6,615 nucleotides of DNA, taken from contig CALUQA010000040.1 of NCBI GenBank assembly GCA_944322775.1, positions 1-6,615 of the forward strand, written 5' to 3'. The stretch's first letter is position 1; each line of letters begins with the position of its first letter. The stretch is from an uncultured Elusimicrobiales bacterium. GTDB taxonomy: Bacteria; Elusimicrobiota; Elusimicrobia; Elusimicrobiales; Elusimicrobiaceae. The notes beneath the pieces were generated by a model. The model was not told where the DNA came from. It was given only the letters and a program-made list of their open reading frames with translations, and did no database searches. Shown here one piece after another: positions 4,810 through 6,615 of the stretch. Both the position numbers and the translations under genes were made by a program.

Positions 4810-6207
4810 TCAGTTGTCAGCAATAAAAGCTTTATCTGTATGCGCTACATATTTAGGATCAATATTGCGGATAAATTCTTTAAGTGCCGTTTTTGTTCCT
4901 ATGGCAGATACGCAGCTTTTGTGTACCAGCACACAGCCAGAAGCGATCTTTTTGTTTTCGTCACGGTCACACAGGCGGACGGGGTTCTCTCCTGTAAGCG
5001 GCTTGTGGCAGACGGGACATTCGTCGGGAAGCGCTTGAAAGCCGGCCATCTTTTTCTTATATTCATCTTCTTTCTTTTGATTGGCCAATGCGGCTGCCAA
5101 GGCGTCCTGTTCCTGCATTTGGCGCTGTTGCATGCGCTGCTGGTTTTGGGCCTGCACTTGCGCGGCGGCCTGATCTTGCGCCTGTTTTAAGATAGTTTCC
5201 GCTTTGCCCATAATGGGGGAAACGCCCTGGCGCCCTTTTTTGACAAACTGGGTAAAGGCCTTTTTTTCCTGTTCGTCCAATGCCAGCGGCAAGGAAGCCA
5301 CATAGGCTACGTTTTTATCTTGGCAGAAGCTCAGCCAGCCTTGGGTGCGGCGGTCGGACATTCTTTCCGGAAAATAATAATCCAACAAGTTGACAAGGCC
5401 GTCCATATCGTCGCAGGTCAGTCTTTGCGGCGCATTGGGAGTATAAGAGGCATAGTTGACATTATTGACCACTTTTCCGCCGCAGTTGTTGTTCATGCAA
5501 GCGGGAATGGAGCTCTGCTGTTGCAATTTGGCCATGGTATACGTTTTGTCGTTGGCCGAAGAAGAGGCTTGATCCCCATACATATCCCCCAAGCCAAAGC
5601 TGTGGCCGGCCTCGTGCAACAGTATGTTTTTTAATTGCTCGGGCACCCGGTACCCTTCTAATGGCAATGTTATGGCGGAAAAACTGTCGTAAATCCTGGT
5701 ATAAGCAAGGGCCATGTTGGAATGGCCATAGCGGGCAATTGCTTGCGGGTCGTCCAAGCGGATATACAAATCCTGCCCTTGGCTATATTGGCAAGGGGTT
5801 GCGTCTTGGTTCACAAAGTTGAAAGACAGCGGCTGGCTGGGCAACAGGGCCAGCACGTCGGCAAACTCCTTTTCCCGCTTGGCCTGTGCAATGGTGCTGC
5901 GCAGTGTATCAAACCAAGTTTGGTATGCCGGAGCAATAAACGGCATAGTTATCTTGATGTAGGTTTTAGCTTCTTGAGACCCGTCGGGCGTGTTATAAAG
6001 CAAGACACTTTTGGGCGAGCCTGCAAACAACGATTCCAAATCAAAAGTCAGCGGGTCTATACACACGCGGATGTTTTGCCCTTGGTTTTTGATGATTGTG
6101 GGCAACAAAAGACCGGGAGTTTTGGCCTGGGCATCATTTAAAAATACCCAGGCATTAGCCGGCATAGCCAGCAGCAACAACATACAGAAAGAGAGAAGTT
6201 TTTTCAT
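4810..6207 (-). CDS. Secreted metzincin-like zinc metallopeptidase with coiled coil and C-terminal Cys/His module
   Basis: A 465-residue exported protein. Signal peptide 1-19 (MKKLLSFCMLLLLAMPANA, cleavage before W20). The catalytic domain (about 45-280) carries HEAGHSFGLGD (198-208): H198, H202 and probably D208 bind zinc and E199 is catalytic, the HExxHxxGxxD form also known from snapalysin. TYTMAK (222-227) may be the Met-turn, and LTCDDMDGLVNLLDYYF (263-279) resembles the closing helix of matrixin-like domains. Cysteines at 49, 139, 237, 242, 265 and 295 could form disulfides. Residues 335-388 are a Gln/Ala-rich coiled coil. The C-terminal module has C397, C400, C413, C425, H429 and C432 around the block LCDRDEN, plausibly binding zinc. 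AGGGA lies about 8 nt before the ATG. It is 17 nt after a paralogous gene and ends at a strong terminator. Substrate unknown; a family name cannot be assigned from sequence alone. Confidence 0.85.
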   Translation of the reverse strand: MKKLLSFCMLLLLAMPANAWVFLNDAQAKTPGLLLPTIIKNQGQNIRVCIDPLTFDLESLFAGSPKSVLLYNTPDGSQEAKTYIKITMPFIAPAYQTWFDTLRSTIAQAKREKEFADVLALLPSQPLSFNFVNQDATPCQYSQGQDLYIRLDDPQAIARYGHSNMALAYTRIYDSFSAITLPLEGYRVPEQLKNILLHEAGHSFGLGDMYGDQASSSANDKTYTMAKLQQQSSIPACMNNNCGGKVVNNVNYASYTPNAPQRLTCDDMDGLVNLLDYYFPERMSDRRTQGWLSFCQDKNVAYVASLPLALDEQEKKAFTQFVKKGRQGVSPIMGKAETILKQAQDQAAAQVQAQNQQRMQQRQMQEQDALAAALANQKKEDEYKKKMAGFQALPDECPVCHKPLTGENPVRLCDRDENKKIASGCVLVHKSCVSAIGTKTALKEFIRNIDPKYVAHTDKAFIADN

Positions 6208-6224
6208 AATAAATTCCCTATTTG

Positions 6225-6615
6225 TTACTGAAATACCACTCTATTGGTGGGTGAGACGTATTCTTTGGGCAAACTTTTTATAAATTTCTGCAATTCGGAT
6301 TTATATTTCAAATCCCCTTTGCAAGCTTTATGAACAATAATGCACCCCAGCCCAATATTGCCGTTTTCGTCCCGGTCACAGAGCATGGTGCCGTCTCCAT
6401 CCCGCCCCAAAGTGACTGGCTTATGGCAAATGGCGCATTCCCTGGGCAGAACATAGGTGCTGTTTACTTTTTTCTGATATTCTTTTTCTCTGGCTGCATT
6501 TTTCAAGGCAGCGGCTAAAGAGTCTTGCACCTGTTTTTGGCGTGCTTCTTGCTCCATTCTGGCTTTTTCTTGCGCTTGAGCCTGCTGTTTTGCTGCAAGC
6601 ATCTGCAATATAGGC
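6225..6615 (-). CDS. C-terminal 129 codons of a paralogue of the metallopeptidase gene; 5' part outside window
   Basis: The frame is open at base 6615, where it reads P-I-L-Q-M-L, so the apparent TTG start at 6608 is internal. What is visible is a Gln/Ala/Glu/Lys-rich coiled coil followed by a Cys/His module CAICHKP ... LCDRDEN ... GCIIVHKAC and a tail (ELQKFIKSLPKEYVSPT). The C-x11-C-x3-H-x2-C half of the module has exactly the spacing found in the neighbouring metallopeptidase, while the first interval is three residues longer (15 against 12). The coil also matches (SLAAALKN..REKEYQKK against ALAAALAN..KEDEYKKK). This indicates tandem duplication. Whether a signal peptide and HExxH domain precede it cannot be seen, though homology makes it likely. 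The TAA stop is 17 nt before the next gene's ATG, so the two are probably one operon. Confidence 0.85.
   Translation of the reverse strand, partial: PILQMLAAKQQAQAQEKARMEQEARQKQVQDSLAAALKNAAREKEYQKKVNSTYVLPRECAICHKPVTLGRDGDGTMLCDRDENGNIGLGCIIVHKACKGDLKYKSELQKFIKSLPKEYVSPTNRVVFQ

Noticed and set aside
4750..5190. Plus-strand frames opposite the peptidase gene, including one at 5722-6141
   Set aside because: No expression signals, start inside the terminator/promoter zone or the peptidase coding region, and the complementary strand carries a clear signal peptide and HExxH protein.
6606..6608. TTG at 6608 as a real start for the last protein
   Set aside because: The frame is open through the window edge and the coiled coil matches the internal region of the neighbouring paralogue, so the gene must begin outside the window.

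Overview
The window reads as one tightly packed stretch of a bacterial chromosome with every supportable gene on the minus strand (transcription runs from high to low coordinates). Base composition is close to balanced, with AT-rich intergenic spacers, Shine-Dalgarno-like sites, rho-independent terminators and Sec-type signal peptides, so a diderm bacterium with ordinary sigma-70-like expression signals is the natural reading. The combination of short Ala/Gln-rich secreted proteins, an ankyrin membrane protein and a compact gmk-rpoZ-udg-priA cluster made me think of the gut Elusimicrobiota, but that is only an impression; nothing here proves the phylum.

Region 1 (1-3398) is a housekeeping operon: a promoter just before gmk, then guanylate kinase (gmk), RNA polymerase omega (rpoZ), a family-4 Fe-S uracil-DNA glycosylase with a long disordered N-terminal extension, and the first 500 codons of priA. 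Junctions are 10, 4 and 1 nt, so the four genes are almost certainly co-transcribed. The PriA is remarkable: its DNA-binding domain and all eight zinc cysteines are intact, but the winged-helix domain is missing and most helicase motifs visible in the window are eroded (DEEH has become LEEE). It is probably not a working helicase.

Region 2 (3427-4127) holds a perfect 10-bp terminator hairpin and two unrecognised genes: a 128-residue exported protein and a 72-residue protein overlapping as TAATG. A T7 run just before the junction contains the slippery heptamer T TTT TTG, and a -1 shift there would fuse both into one exported protein of about 201 residues. This is either a programmed frameshift, a 1-nt homopolymer error, or simply two coupled genes.

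Region 3 (4136-4768) is a single-gene unit encoding a small membrane-anchored ankyrin-repeat protein, with a consensus TTGACA promoter that argues for a start codon downstream of the longest ORF.

Region 4 (4779-6615) holds a strong terminator and two tandem paralogous genes. The complete one encodes a secreted HExxHxxGxxD zinc metallopeptidase followed by a Gln-rich coiled coil and a C-terminal Cys/His module. The second, cut by the window edge, shows the same coiled coil and Cys/His module. This duplicated exported architecture is the best candidate for an undescribed system in the window.

No tRNA, rRNA, CRISPR array, insertion sequence, attachment site or replication origin was seen, and no gene-free stretch exceeds about 110 bases.
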